NCBI GenBank assembly: GCA_015680685.1
Contig: MNCI01005996.1
Coordinates: 139,889-203,888, forward strand
Length of the DNA: 64,000 bases
Origin: Gnetum montanum
Taxonomy: Eukaryota; Streptophyta; Gnetopsida; Gnetales; Gnetaceae
Reading direction: 5' to 3'
The translations under genes and the position numbers were made by a program. The stretch's first letter is position 1, and the number at the start of each line of letters is the position of its first letter. The notes under the pieces are model-generated. The model searched no databases. It saw only the letters and a program-made list of their open reading frames with translations, and was not told where the DNA came from. Positions 1-10,991 of this stretch are shown here, one piece after another.

Positions 1-1590
1 AGTTGGGCATTCCATATCTTCATGAGAAATATGTTGTGAATTTTTATGACACTTGAGACTATCGTCCCACTGAAATACAATGCAAGTGAGATTGACATTA
101 GGAGAAGCACCACGAGGCTATAAAGGGAAAACATTTCACTAATTCCTTGTTCCTACTAGATCAAGATAACAATGAGGATCCTCCCTTTGAAGGTTCTCAA
201 CATGAAGATACTGCACCCCTTGTTATTGGTAATGTGGGTGTGGCCCTAAACCTACAACCCACTATTCATAAAAGAGGTTTAGGAAAAAGCGATAGTCAAG
301 GTAGGGACTCAAGTAAACATCACAATGGCAAGGGATCTAAGGATGGAGGTTGTAATAAGCAAAAAAGTGGTGGCAAAAACCATGGTGGTAATGGCAGTCC
401 ACCTTCCTCTCCATCCTCTTCATTTGATTTTGAACATTCCTCTTCATCTATTGGTTCTCATAGAAGTTGCCATCAAAATAATCATGATGAAGGTGATCAA
501 CGGGACAACAATGACTGTCAAAGCCATCGAGAATGTAGAGGTGGTAGGAACTATCATCGGTGTCATCAATGCAATGATGATTATGAACCTCTATTGGTAA
601 CTCAAAGCATGCTCAACATTGCAGAGGTAGTAAAGATCCCAACCAGGCATGTGAAAGGTAGTAGGATCAAGAGTTTAGACATAAATAATATTCCAAGATT
701 TGAGGGGGGATATAACTCTACTCCACAGACACATCTACAAGCTTTCCATGATTCCTATGCCTTACAAAACATTAAAAATGATTGGCAAAAACTCAAGCTC
801 TTCCCTAGGACACTCATCAAGGAAGCTGAAAGTTGGTACCAGTCCTTGGAACTAAAATCCATTCACTAATAGAGTACCATGTTAGAACTATTTAATAATA
901 AATATTAGGCATACTCCAAAGTGTCCAACCTAAGAAGGAAAATCCAATGCTAAAATAAGAAACATATGAACCCTTGAATGCCACCATGAGCAAATATTAT
1001 TCTCTCTTACATCGATGCCTTGGCCATGGATATTCTAGAGGGAGTAACTCTACCACATCATAGATGGGCTTGGAGTTGAAACCAGAAGAACTCTTGGGGT
1101 TTATGCCTAATGGAGACTGTCTAAATTAAGATCTTATAAAATGCAAAGGCTAATTGAGTAGGTATCCAAAGACAAAGGAGAGCTATGTAAAAGAGAAAGT
1201 GCAGAGGAGTATAATCAGGACCCTTCCATCAGAAAAGGGAGGTCCGATTTTCTGACAACAAGGAGTCATCACTTGATGAAGTGGTGAATAGAAAAACCTT
1301 GCCTGTTCAAAAATTTATTTCTGACATTTCAACAAAGGTTGATAAATTATGGGACTCTTTGGATGAGAAGTTTCAAACTGCTATGAATATTGCTAAATCA
1401 TCCAAAGAACAAAATAGTGATCATGAATGCAGGAGACAAAAAGAAGCTAAACATGCCCACCAAAGAGGTAAGGGTAAGGCTACTACTATAGAGGAAGTTG
1501 AGGAAACTGACTCTACTGATGATCCTAGTTGTGACATCTGTCAATATAAACATTCGAAGAGATGTTGCCCTGTAGTGTCACACTTATAAG
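1..1590 (+). pseudogene. gag: Element C gag, 5' and middle part
   Basis: Structural capsid protein of element C. The frame is open over 147-869 and 1281-1589, with stops and shifts between. A low-complexity Ser/His/Gly/Asn-rich region (about residues 50-140 of the first open stretch) precedes a capsid-like block ending in FPRTLIKEAESWYQSL. That is the usual plant Ty3/gypsy gag pattern of fruit-like FP...A..W...L, also seen in D1 and D2. Near the end, CDICQYKHSKRC is a CX2CX3HX3C zinc-knuckle-like motif, matching C..C...H....C in D2. Element A interrupts the gene at 1590. The Gln/Pro-rich gag tail resumes at 21821. The true start is probably a few codons left of the window. Confidence 0.75.
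1586..1590. repeat. Target-site duplication of element A, left copy (ATAAG)
   Basis: ATAAG directly precedes the left LTR and recurs at 21816-21820 directly after the right LTR. A perfect 5-bp duplication fixes both ends of element A and shows it transposed into C's gag as one unit. Confidence 0.9.
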
Positions 1591-3508
1591 TGCAGCGACA
1601 AAAAACGTCGGTGATTGGAAACATCGAGAGGTCTTTAGGTGCATAGCCTAACCTTGGATCTGTGCAAGGGTTGTGCTAGAGAGAAACAGAAATGGGGTGC
1701 CCTGAATGATCTAGTCAATCAGACAAGGACTTTGTCAATGTAACTTAACCTTTTGTAAACCTTTGGTTTTAGAAACGAGGTATGCCAGTGAAGCGATAAT
1801 TAATCGATGTAAAACAATGAAAAATAATGCGAAGTACAATGATAATGAACAAAGAGTGAAACAGATTTGGGTGAGGAAATGCACCATCCCAAGATCGAGG
1901 ATTTGATCTTTGTTTTGTTGGAAGATGTACAACTGAACATGCAACACTGGAGAGGTAGAGCTTACATAGAGCAGTATGGTCACAGGTCCCTGAGATGTAG
2001 TCAATAACTTGCTACTCAGGATTCTTCTATTTGCCAATCCACTCACTAAATTGCCAAAATGCTAAACCTGCAAAAGGATGTCTAAAGCCAACTAGAATGT
2101 TAAAAATGCCAACTATGCTCTCCAAAAGCCAACCATGCAAAAATCCAACCCTTTGAGCATTGTTCACTAGGGTATTTATAGGGCCAAGAACAGGAGAAAA
2201 ATGTTTTCTGGATGCCATGTGTCTTGGGCCCCACAAGGTGCAAACATGGCTATGCCATGTAGATGTGTGATGTTGGATGTGAACCTTGTTACGCTATGAC
2301 CATACTGCTGAAATTGCATGTGCCAAGATCCAGAAAGTATGCCAACAATGAAAGAAAAATGGAGCCTATGCTCCAGGACTACATCTTCCCTACTCTTGTG
2401 AGCAGGTTCAAGCTTAGGGAAAATTTTGGGGATTGGCCAGGGATATGCAAAATGAAGCAAACTTGCTAATTTTGTCCATCGAAGAGGTGCCAAGATGAGA
2501 ATGATCATTGCCAACAAGTCTTGAAGCTAATTGAAAACATTTTAAATGCCTCTATGCAAGTGTTGCGTTACTTACGTTGTCCAGTGTGTTGGAATAGCAT
2601 AAGTAACTGCTCGCTACATTGTGCTATGCTATGTAGTGTAGCATAGCGTAGCCATCGGTCTTGAAAGAAATCTTGCCTAGAAGCCAAGAGCATCTGTCCG
2701 AGGCCTGGTCAGGCAAGCAACTGCAAATTTGCCTTCCATGCTAGAAAGCCTTTGAACCTGCTACATCCTTGGGACATTCTGTTGTTTTGCATCCTTGCTA
2801 CGCTATGCTATGTAGCATAGCATGGCATAGTAGCCAGTATGTCATGCATCCTTGTCTAATCCACAATGTTTTACTAGGAAATTTTGCTTGAGGCCTTAGG
2901 GTTAAGTGGGATAGCCAATTTTGGAGGCCAAAGTGTTGCCAAGTGCAATTCTCCTACTAGGGCCACTTGGCAGAGGGGCCTTTATGCATTTTGTCCTTAC
3001 TACGTTGTGCTACGTTGCATAGTGTAGCACCCTGTGTTGGCTGAATCCTGACTTGCTTGTCATAGGATGTTTATTATGTGCCAGTGTGTTGGCAGAGCAA
3101 GCTTGCTAGATGGTTGCAACATGGGCAAATGCTTTGGAAGACTAACTTGTTATTAACTTGCATCTTGGATGCTTAATTGGTCCCTTCAAGGCTTGCTACG
3201 CTGCATAGCATAGCAGATTTCTCCACTAGAAAACTTGTCAAACTGTTTAGCTCATCCTAAACACTTTCGGAAGCTCCTAGTGTAGTTTTTAGATAGATTG
3301 TAAATCGAGTTAATTATCCAGCTGGGCAAGCTGGAGAGTCCAGCAGGCTTGTTAGCCCTAGAGATAGAAAACTTGTTAGATTGTACAGTTTATCCTTAGT
3401 GCCTACACTGTTCTGATGGCCCATTATGATGCTACACTTATGAAAATCCTTACCCGAATTTCAAGACTTTGCTGAAGCATCAAGGTCCTAAAATTTTATG
3501 GTGTTTCA
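1591..3508 (-). repeat. 3' LTR of element A
   Basis: About 1.92 kb and homologous along its length to 19872-21815. In element sense it starts TGAAACACCATAAAATTTTA and ends GTCGCTGCA (TG...CA). The start matches the LTR of element B (TGAAACACCACAAAAATTTG). A TATA box in element sense lies at 2180-2173 (TATAAATA). The LTR holds several hairpin-like clusters built from GCTATGC/GCATAGC/ACGCT words (about 2566-2660, 2797-2835, 2998-3034 and 3190-3220). The ORFs inside it have no support. Confidence 0.93.
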
Positions 3509-3524
3509 ATGGTCCGTCTTTGTT
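3509..3524 (-). promoter_or_regulatory. Polypurine tract of element A
   Basis: Directly before the 3' LTR the - strand reads CAACAAAGACGGACCAT. The same place in element B reads CAACAAAGAGGGGCCAA. Position and conservation mark it as the primer for plus-strand DNA synthesis, decayed in A by two purine-to-pyrimidine changes. Confidence 0.75.
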
Positions 3525-4879
3525 GATGTCTAGAGGATCTACCCAAGAGATGTTAATAAAGAATATGAAACACCATGAAAGATAAAACACTAACACTACT
3601 CTCTAGTGGTTGCTCAGATGTCGCTTTGCTATGCTTTAGAGTGCTAGGATGGTCAAGTAAGTGAAAGGGGAAAAAGGTGGATTTAGGGAAAATAGGTCAG
3701 GAAAGGAAAATACATAACATAGTATGGTCCCTGGTCGAAGTACTTGTGAGGGAGTCGGCACACATGGGAATCCTTCTTTGTTAGCCTTTTAGGCTTCCTT
3801 TCAGAGTGCTTAGAGATGGTCATTGTGAAACAGCTACCATGCCATTTGTTTTGGGCACACCTCTTTCTTTTTTTGTTTTTTGTTTTTTTGTTGTTTAGCC
3901 ATGTCCAGTTGCAAACAACCTTGTTTTTGCAAGATAGTTGTTTCTTCCCTAAGATGAGTTGTGTTACATCCATGTGGGGCTTTGACCTACCTACAGATGC
4001 TTCCCATGCGACGAGTTGCATTACACACATCACAAACTTGGTGGTTGGGCATGTGGGAGAGCTTTATAACTTGCAAAAGAGCTGTGAAAAGAAAAGTGGC
4101 GAGTATAAGAAATGAGGTGAAGAGGGTTAAGAGGGAGGGCAGGATGTCCACTCCCAAGTAGCCAAGCTAATTGGAATGATCACTTTGGAATGATGTAGTG
4201 CTCTGCTCCCCTAGAGAAATGCATCTCTGAGCGACACCATCTTGGCCTGTATCCTACAAATGCAACAGAGAGAAAACCAAGAAAATGTAACCATGAAATG
4301 AAATGAGGGCAAAGTCCTTCTTGCTTCAGACACTACTGAAGTAGCAAGCATTGTTGCTAATGCATGCAATGTCCAAAGTAGGAAGGCTAGCAGTGGTTCT
4401 GGTAGTAGCAGATTGAAGGGGTTGGCACTGAAGAGGCTAGGAGTTGTGGTGATGCAAGTGCTTAGGATTCCCCAACCAAGGAAAACATCATGCAATTTAG
4501 CTATAAGGTGAGAAGCCTAACATCTAAACAACTATTGGGCTTGGATGATAGTAAGGGCTGGAGGATAGAAACACTATGGCTAGGCCACAATAGTGCTGGG
4601 ACTCTAGCAGCAAGTGCTGATGACATGAGCTACCGCCAAGATGGCTAGCTATGGTAACGGTAGCTTCAGAAGGTCAGCAAGATGTCAGACAACATCTCCA
4701 GAGGATCAGCAAGATGCCAGGGGCAGTGGCATTGCATGTGTTCTAAAAGGTGTTTCCTTGGCAACGTGAACTGCATTCTAGAACTGCAACATCCCATCCC
4801 ATATTATCTAGAAAGTTGACAATATGCATGCTTGCTTGTTTGTAGGGTCATGGATGTGAGCTAAGAACATTATGTTGCG
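3525..4879 (-). other. 3' noncoding region of element A
   Basis: A 1.35 kb region between the pol-end motif array and the polypurine tract. I see no recognizable coding sequence. Open stretches on both strands (such as 3683-4033 and 4211-4495) have biased composition and no counterpart in B's equivalent region (57576-58626). A T-rich run lies near 3866-3898. Confidence 0.55.
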
Positions 4880-5200
4880 AAACCAGTTTAAGGTCTTGGT
4901 AGACCATCAGATGTATTGGTTTAAGGTCCTAGCAGACTGTGATTTACTAGTTTAAGGTCCTAGTAGACCGTTGTGCTACTTTAAGGTCATAGTAGACTGC
5001 TGTGCTAGTTTATCATCATAGCAGACAGTGGATGGGCCAATTTAAGGTCATAGCGAACTGTACTGTGGATGCTAGTTTTACATCATAGCCCAAGGATGTT
5101 CTATGCTAGTTTATAGTCATAGCAGACTATCTATGCCAATTTATAGTCATAGTAGACTATCTATGCCAGTTTATAGTCATAGTAGACTATCTACTTACCT
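4880..5200 (-). repeat. Motif array at the pol end of element A
   Basis: About nine degenerate copies, spaced some 30-45 bp, of a word that reads on the + strand AGTTTAAGGTCCTAGCAGAC or AGTTTATAGTCATAGTAGAC. In element sense this is GTCTGCTAGGACCTTAAACT. The same word, in the same orientation relative to the element, recurs at the other module boundaries of A (8795-9085, 15480-15680) and of B (48125-48450, 53815-53965, 57440-57575). Confidence 0.9.
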
Positions 5201-5209
5201 TACCTTGTA

Positions 5210-6630
5210 TCAGACGTAGTATGACTTGAGGTACAAGTGGTTCATGGGATTTGCAAATTCTTTGCCATCCATATCGGCCAATTTGAAGGCCCTATTCTCA
5301 TAAGCTTTCATGACTATGAATGGACCTTCCCAGTTTGCTGAGAACTTGTTTACATGTTCACAGATAGCTTTGAGGACTAGGTCTCCTTTTTTGATCAGTT
5401 GTTGATGTAGATTGGAACAATGCTTTTGCGTTGCTTGTCCTGGTACCATTTGATATGACCAAGTGTTTGGGCACGCTCTTCCTCTATGGATTCAAGGTCA
5501 ATGATCCTTGACTCGTTGTTCTGGGCTTCATTCATGATGCTTGAAAGGATCATCTAAAGTAACGATACCTGTAATTCAAGAGGTAACACTGCTTCAGATT
5601 CGTAAACAAGGCTGTAGGAAGTCTTACCCATGGTCGTTCTGCATGTCGTATGATAAGCCCATAACACGTAGAGGATTTGTTCATGCCATTGCCTCTTACT
5701 ACTGCTAAGCATCTTTTTGAGCAAGTTGATGATGACCTTGTTTGTTGCTTCTGCCTGACCATTTGCCTGTGGGTAGTATGGCAATGAAAAGGATTGCTTG
5801 ATGCTAAGGTTGTTGCAAAAGGTTTTGGTTTCCGCGCTACTAAATTGTGGCCCATTGTCTATCACAATAGTCATGGGAAGACCAAACCTTGTTACTATGT
5901 TATCTAGGATAAAGTGGCAAACCTGTTGGGATGTAGTCTTCCTAAGGGGGATAGCCTCTACCCACTTTGTAAAGTACTCGGTGACAGTGATGATGAAGCT
6001 ATGTCCTGCGGAAGACTTAGGTGTGATGGGTCCTATGATATCTAATCCCCAACATTGGAATGGCCATGTAATCTGTGTAGGATGAAACTCAATAGGTGAG
6101 ACATGTATAAGATTTGCATGTTGTTGGCATGTATCACATGTCCTAACTTTGGCAAGGCAATCTCCTTCAATGCAAGGCCAGTAGTACCCTAGGCGTCTGA
6201 TCTTCATCATCATAGCTCTAGGGGCTATGTGTCCTCTACATAATCCCTCATGGATTTCATAAACAATTTTTTTTGCTTCCTCCCCACCAACGCAAGTTAG
6301 CAATATCCCATCAGAGTGTTTACATAGGGTATTGTCTCCTATAAGGACATACTGCCGAGCTCGCTTTCGGACCACATCCTTTTGAGCGGATGTCAAGCCA
6401 TGTGGGGGTTTGCTATGTTGAAGATAGGCTTTAACACTAGTATATCACTCTTGGGTATCAGTGGTGTTGACAACCACAATGTGTGCCGCTTGGATGATAG
6501 GATCAGTGCATTCTATTATTGAAGCGGGCAAAGTTGCAAATAGGTGCAATGGCACATTCAATGCTAACGTGCCTAAGGCATCCGCTACAGTGTTCTCGTT
6601 GTAGGGCACATGTTGGATGTCCATCATTGT
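5210..6630 (-). pseudogene. int: Element A integrase
   Basis: C-terminal part of pol, which inserts the cDNA into the genome. The main open stretch is 6396-5554. An HHCC zinc-binding region is seen (HEGLCRGH, then CDTCQQH), followed by the catalytic D,D,E residues in context: WGLDIIGP, DNGPQF and NGQAEATNK. The C-terminal part continues in other frames to about 5210, with segments like those at the end of B pol. All three catalytic acids are kept, but frame changes near 5550 and a stop near 6440 break the ORF. The linker with VPYNENTVADALGTLAL (around 6600) is typical between RNase H and integrase in Tat elements. Confidence 0.9.
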
Positions 6631-6639
6631 GAACTATTT

Positions 6640-7000
6640 TAGCAAACTCTTGGTCAAGTCACAATAGGGCTATAAGTGTAAAGCTTTATAGGCATAGACT
6701 TCAATAATCTATTTGACAACGAGTTGGGAATCACCTCGAATTGCCAAATGTTGAATCTCTAGTTCCCAGGTTGCTAAGAGCCCCCTATGGAGTCCTTCAT
6801 ACTCAGCTATGTTGTTCATACAAAGGAACATAAAATGGTAAGAAAAAGGGCAAATGTCCCCAAAGGGGAATGTAATGACAGCAATAGCACTACCACCTCG
6901 TGTAGTTGCGGTGTTGTCGAAATGCAAAGTGGCTTCGAAGTGTAATGGCATGGGGTTGATGCTATTAACATGTTCATCAGGGAACTTCAACTCTATTATT
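6640..7000 (-). pseudogene. Element A second RNase H (archaeal-like, Tat hallmark)
   Basis: Open over 6990-6709, with LHFDNTATTRGGSAIAVI, then NIAEYEGLHRGL and GDSQLVVK. These are the strand-1 Asp, the E-containing helix and the later D..L motif of the additional RNase H found in Tat-lineage elements, which lies between the normal RNase H and integrase. The first Asp is kept (HFDN); the usual DGA/DGS is changed to DNT. The same domain in B is at 55454-55978. Confidence 0.82.
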
Positions 7001-8710
7001 GCTTGATCATCGATGGGTGAGGTTGTAAGCTGTGTGGCTATTTCTTATTCCTTTGTCGATGATTGGGAAACATAATGCAAATCAAATTCCACTGTTATAG
7101 CTTTCCATCAAGCCATCCTACTACTCTCATATAAATTATTTGTGATGGCCCAAAGTATGTTGCTCTTGCATATGATGTTAACTTTGTTGCAGAAGAGGTA
7201 GTGTCTCCATTTTTTTAGTGCAAATACTAAGGCGAGAAAATTTCTTTCTACTTCGTTATACTTGGCCTCGTAAGCTATTAGTGCATGGTTCAAGTAATAA
7301 ACCGAGACTTCAGAACCATCATCTTTCTTCTAACATAACAATGCTACAATAGATGTGTCTGAGGTGGCAAGGTAGATGTAGAAAGGCTTATCCCTCTGTG
7401 GTGGGTGAATAGTTGGGAGGTGCAAAAGCTCTTTCTTTAAGTCATCGAAGGCTCATTGACATTGTTCTATACACTTGAAGTTAACCCCCTTCTTTAACAA
7501 GTGCTTCATGGGGTGTAACTTGTTGGTCAACCTTGCTATAAACCTTTTGATAAACTGTATTCTTCCTTGCAACCCACACAAGTCTTTAAGGTTGGTAGGG
7601 GGTGCTAGGTTAACGATGGCCTTAACTTTGTTAGGGTCCACTTATATTTTAGCTTCTAATACTACAAACCCTAGCATGCATCTAGTTTTAACTTCGAAAA
7701 CACATTTCCTTGGGTTGAGACGCAAGTCATGCTTGTGACAATGCTTGAGAACTACATCTAGATCGTTGGGATGATCAATAGCTCCCTTAGACTTGAATGC
7801 TATTTCATCCACATAATCGTTTAGTCTCTCCAAAATGTAGTTACTAAAAATATATGTCATGGCTGTTGATAGGTTACTCTAGCATTTTTGAGTCCAAAAG
7901 GCATCATGGTGTAACAAAAGATTCCCCAATGGGTCATCAAAGTAGTTGTTACCTGATGCTCTGGGTTGATGCAGATCTGGTTGTAACTCGAGAATCCATC
8001 CATAAAGGACAACAAAGCATGACCAGCTATAGTATCAATAAGTTGATCAATACTTGGTAATGGAATGTCATCTTTAATCGTTGCTTTATTCAGATCTTGA
8101 AAGTCTATACAAATTCGTATGCCTCCCATTTTCTTAGAAACTACAACAATGTTTGACACCCACTCCAAGTAATAGACTGCACAAATGAAACCAACTTGAT
8201 ACAGCTTGGTAATTTCATCACATATAGCTAGTGTGATTTCTGGTTTGATTTTTCGAGCCTTTTTTTTACTACCTTGATATGTGGGTCTAAGACAATGTTA
8301 TGTTGTATGAGCCATGGGTCTAGGCCTGGCATGTCATCATAGGACCACAAAAACACTTTGACATTATCTAGGAGAACCTTAGATATGTCCTTTTGCATTT
8401 GTCGATCTAGGAGGAAGCTAAGTTTTAATGTCTCTATTTCCCCCTTGGATGTAGTTACAGGTGTTTCAATGAGAGGGTCCTCGAACACATCCCTAGCCTC
8501 TAAGTCTAAGGCTTAGACTAGATGTTCGGGCCAATCTAGGGATGTTTTCAGGAACACTACGGTGTTGTCAGTAGATGATTCCCAGTCTATTGACTCTAAG
8601 TTTAGATGTCTTGTAAGTCTGCCATGAGGACCTGTCAAGGTTAAAAGCGAATGTAGATCACCATGCATGGCCATTTTTGTTAAACCTACCATAATAGAAA
8701 GATAGACCAA
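7000..8710 (-). pseudogene. pol: Element A reverse transcriptase and RNase H
   Basis: The order on the - strand is an N-terminal pol region (8488-8228, EDPLIETPVT, DMPGLDPWLIQHNIVL), the RT core (8168-7857, GHALLSFMDGF, MMPFGLKNA), the active-site segment (7860-7642), then RT connection and RNase H (7641-7100, KPFYIYLATSDTSI, VYYLNHALIAYE, FALKKWRHYLF). Homology to B pol is continuous. The catalytic box reads YVDE, not YVDD, so one metal-binding Asp is lost. Frameshifts lie near 8262 and 7860, with in-frame stops in RNase H. A stretch at 8710-8513 looks like the start of the same ORF. Confidence 0.9.
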
Positions 8711-8794
8711 GTCAAGTGATACCTTTTTGTAACATGTAATGAATGTATGTAAAGTAACAATATGAAATAATTGTCAATTACTATGTAAAGTTTG

Positions 8795-9085
8795 CAAGTT
8801 GCTAGTTTAAGATCTTAGTAGATTGTTAACGGGTTTGAAAATGCAAGGGGCGTTATCTTTACCAGTTTAAGGTCATAGCGGACCATAACGATGCAAAATT
8901 TAGTCTAAAATATGAAATGAATGCTAAAATTGCTACATTGTAGGTTAGCATCCCATGTAAATCAAAATTGCCAGTTTAAGGTCTTAGCGGACCATCATTA
9001 TGCTACACTATGAGTTAAGATCTCATGTAAATAAGGATCACCAATTTAAGGTCTTAGCGGACGGTTAGTAGTGCAAAATTTGGTG
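8795..9085 (-). repeat. Motif array between antisense gene and pol of element A
   Basis: Four or so copies of the boundary word, here reading on the + strand CAGTTTAAGGTCTTAGCGGACC, spaced about 60-65 bp, with GCTA-rich spacers. It lies upstream of the antisense gene's TATA box and just before the pol start. Confidence 0.85.
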
Positions 9086-9182
9086 GGCCCACTTGCTATG
9101 CTACCAACAAGTGTTATGCTGCCATAGGATTTTGCTATAGTAGTGCTATGTTGCGGGGGTGTCCTGCATTACTCGGAAAAGG

Positions 9183-9249
9183 AAAATGACAAGTTTTTCA
9201 CTGCATCGGCTATAAATAGGGGTTTACCCCCTAGCAGACTTGTCATTTT
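9183..9249 (+). promoter_or_regulatory. Candidate promoter of the element A antisense gene (TATA box in an inverted repeat)
   Basis: TATAAATAG at 9211-9219 on the + strand is a near-consensus plant TATA box. It lies between perfect 11-bp arms AAAATGACAAG (9183-9193) and CTTGTCATTTT (9239-9249). A GA repeat (about 9299-9314) and a short ATG ORF (9353-9487) follow. The position at the head of the antisense gene and away from any LTR suggests a dedicated promoter; transcription itself is inferred. Confidence 0.6.
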
Positions 9250-9488
9250 CATTGTTAGAGCCTAGAGTCCATACTCAGAGCGTAGTGCGATTGCACAGAG
9301 AGAGAGAGAGAGAGTGAATAGGTGTAGTGTAGCAGCTGGTCAGAGACAATCCATGAGTGAGACAATGGCACCTAAAGGCAAATGCAAGCTTCGAGGACTT
9401 GCAAAGGTAGATGAACTGAAGAACTCTCTAGGACGCCTATCCAAGGCCTGCGTTGAGGTGCAACAGGAGACTCCGTCAGCTCGATAAG

Positions 9489-10514
9489 TTGCTATGCTAT
9501 CCTTATTGCTATTGTTGTTATTGTGATGATGTTCATGTCTATTGCTACCATTTTAGTTGTTGTTTTGGCTGCTATGCTGTTGTTGTCGCTAGTTGGCCAC
9601 AACAGCCATACATATGCTATGCTACGGCTACATGCAGTATCGCCTTAATCTCCATTGTTAAGAATGGTGACTACTTTGTTTCAAGGGTTTAGATGATTCT
9701 AAGTGGCATAGCGCATGCTCGGTGCATCGTACCACCTTTAGAAGGGTTTAGTTATTCATGAAATTTTTTATGACAATGTGATGAGTGTTTAACGTAGTGT
9801 AGCATGAGTTACTTTGTGCAACAAGATAGGGTTGGAACGGCAGTGGTACTATGAATTCTTTCTCACCTGCACTATTTAAGGTTGTAATGTTTTTGTTACT
9901 GTTTCACTACGCCGTTATGTCGTAAGGCCTTTAGGCTATTATATTGGTAGTCTGTCGCATTGCCATGCTATTGAACCTGTAACACTGCTACATTGTTAGA
10001 TTTTTTTTCTTCTGTCAAGTTCGCTATGTTACCATGCCTATCACAGTGGTATGTTGGTTATATTGGTATACAGTTACATGTCTACCTATGCTTGTTCATT
10101 TGCTACGTCACATGTCATGCATTTGTCTTGCTGCGCTATGTGTATCATAGGCATCACCCTTAAGCAGGAGTGTAACTATTACGCTGTGTGTTTGTTATGT
10201 TGTGTACTGTGTAACTGTCATCGTAAGGTGCACCTAGCATTGTTACGCTGTGTGGGGCTTGACAGCTACACTACACTACAAGTGACACTTTGTTATGTCA
10301 CCCATAATGTTTAACTTTATTTTATGTTAAAGAATAATTTGCAACTGGAAAATCATGCTATGCTACATGTAAAGAGGGGGTCACGCTATCCTACTTCTAA
10401 ATAGATGGTTATGCTATGCTACGTGTAAACCTCACTTGAATACAATGCTAACGCTTAATGCTTTATCGTGAAAGATCATGTTGAAGCCCATCCTAATTAT
10501 CCTTGAGATTATAG
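9489..10514 (+). other. Intron 1 region of the antisense gene, rich in ACGCT/GCTATGC words
   Basis: A 1 kb stretch with no conserved coding sequence. It is full of short words such as GCTATGCTA, TACGCTGTG and GTAGCAT (for example about 9489-9630, 9790, 9905, 10130-10280 and 10350-10425). The same words form hairpin-like clusters in this element's LTRs. Open frames here on the + strand are Cys/Tyr-rich products of the word repeat. Confidence 0.6.
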
Positions 10515-10991
10515 GAGTCCTATGCTACCTCAGTGAACCGGTGGCCAACGTCCCTCCTCCCCATGCATGCATGGGGCAGCAGGTGGTCTGGTTTCGAGAG
10601 GGTGCACGGGACTTTTTATAGTTCCTCCTCCACCATTTTAGTGTGATCATATTGTCACACTTGTCAACCGAGACAGCAACTGCAATTATAGAAACACTGT
10701 TGCCCGGGGCAAACCAAGGCATTTTGAAGTTCCTAGCTAACGGGGCAATTGGAGATGAAGGCACAACAAGTTTCAACTAGCACCCAAAAGGCTTGAGGTG
10801 CTTAATTTGGATCTGGTACATGCATGAGTACAAATGCTATCATTTATATAACACATTATATGTTACCTGCCACATGGGCACTTGTTTTCAGAACCCAACT
10901 AGAACCATTTACTATGCTGGTGGGTGAGTTCTATGAAGGTGTCTTAACATGTTGTATAATCTATGTTATGCTAAACAGAGGTGTTAACTGT

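Noticed and set aside
1735-2517. - strand ORFs in the left LTR of A as genes
   Set aside because: They lie wholly in the LTR and are not kept in the right LTR copy.
2566-2660. Hairpins of GCTATGC/GCATAGC words as microRNA precursors
   Set aside because: Word clusters recur many times in the LTRs and introns with variable arms; no single conserved long stem is visible.
4880-5200. CRISPR-like array of spaced repeats
   Set aside because: The units are degenerate, the spacing is irregular, and the context is a plant retrotransposon with the same word at other module borders.
9353-9487. Exon 1 as an independent 44-aa gene
   Set aside because: Its length nearly equals B's tentative exon 1 and a GT follows directly, but the phase does not match exon 2, so I keep it only as a tentative first exon.
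9453-10314. Cys/Tyr-rich + strand ORFs as secreted small proteins
   Set aside because: They come from GCTATGC-type word repeats in intron 1, lie in unrelated frames, and have no counterpart in element B.
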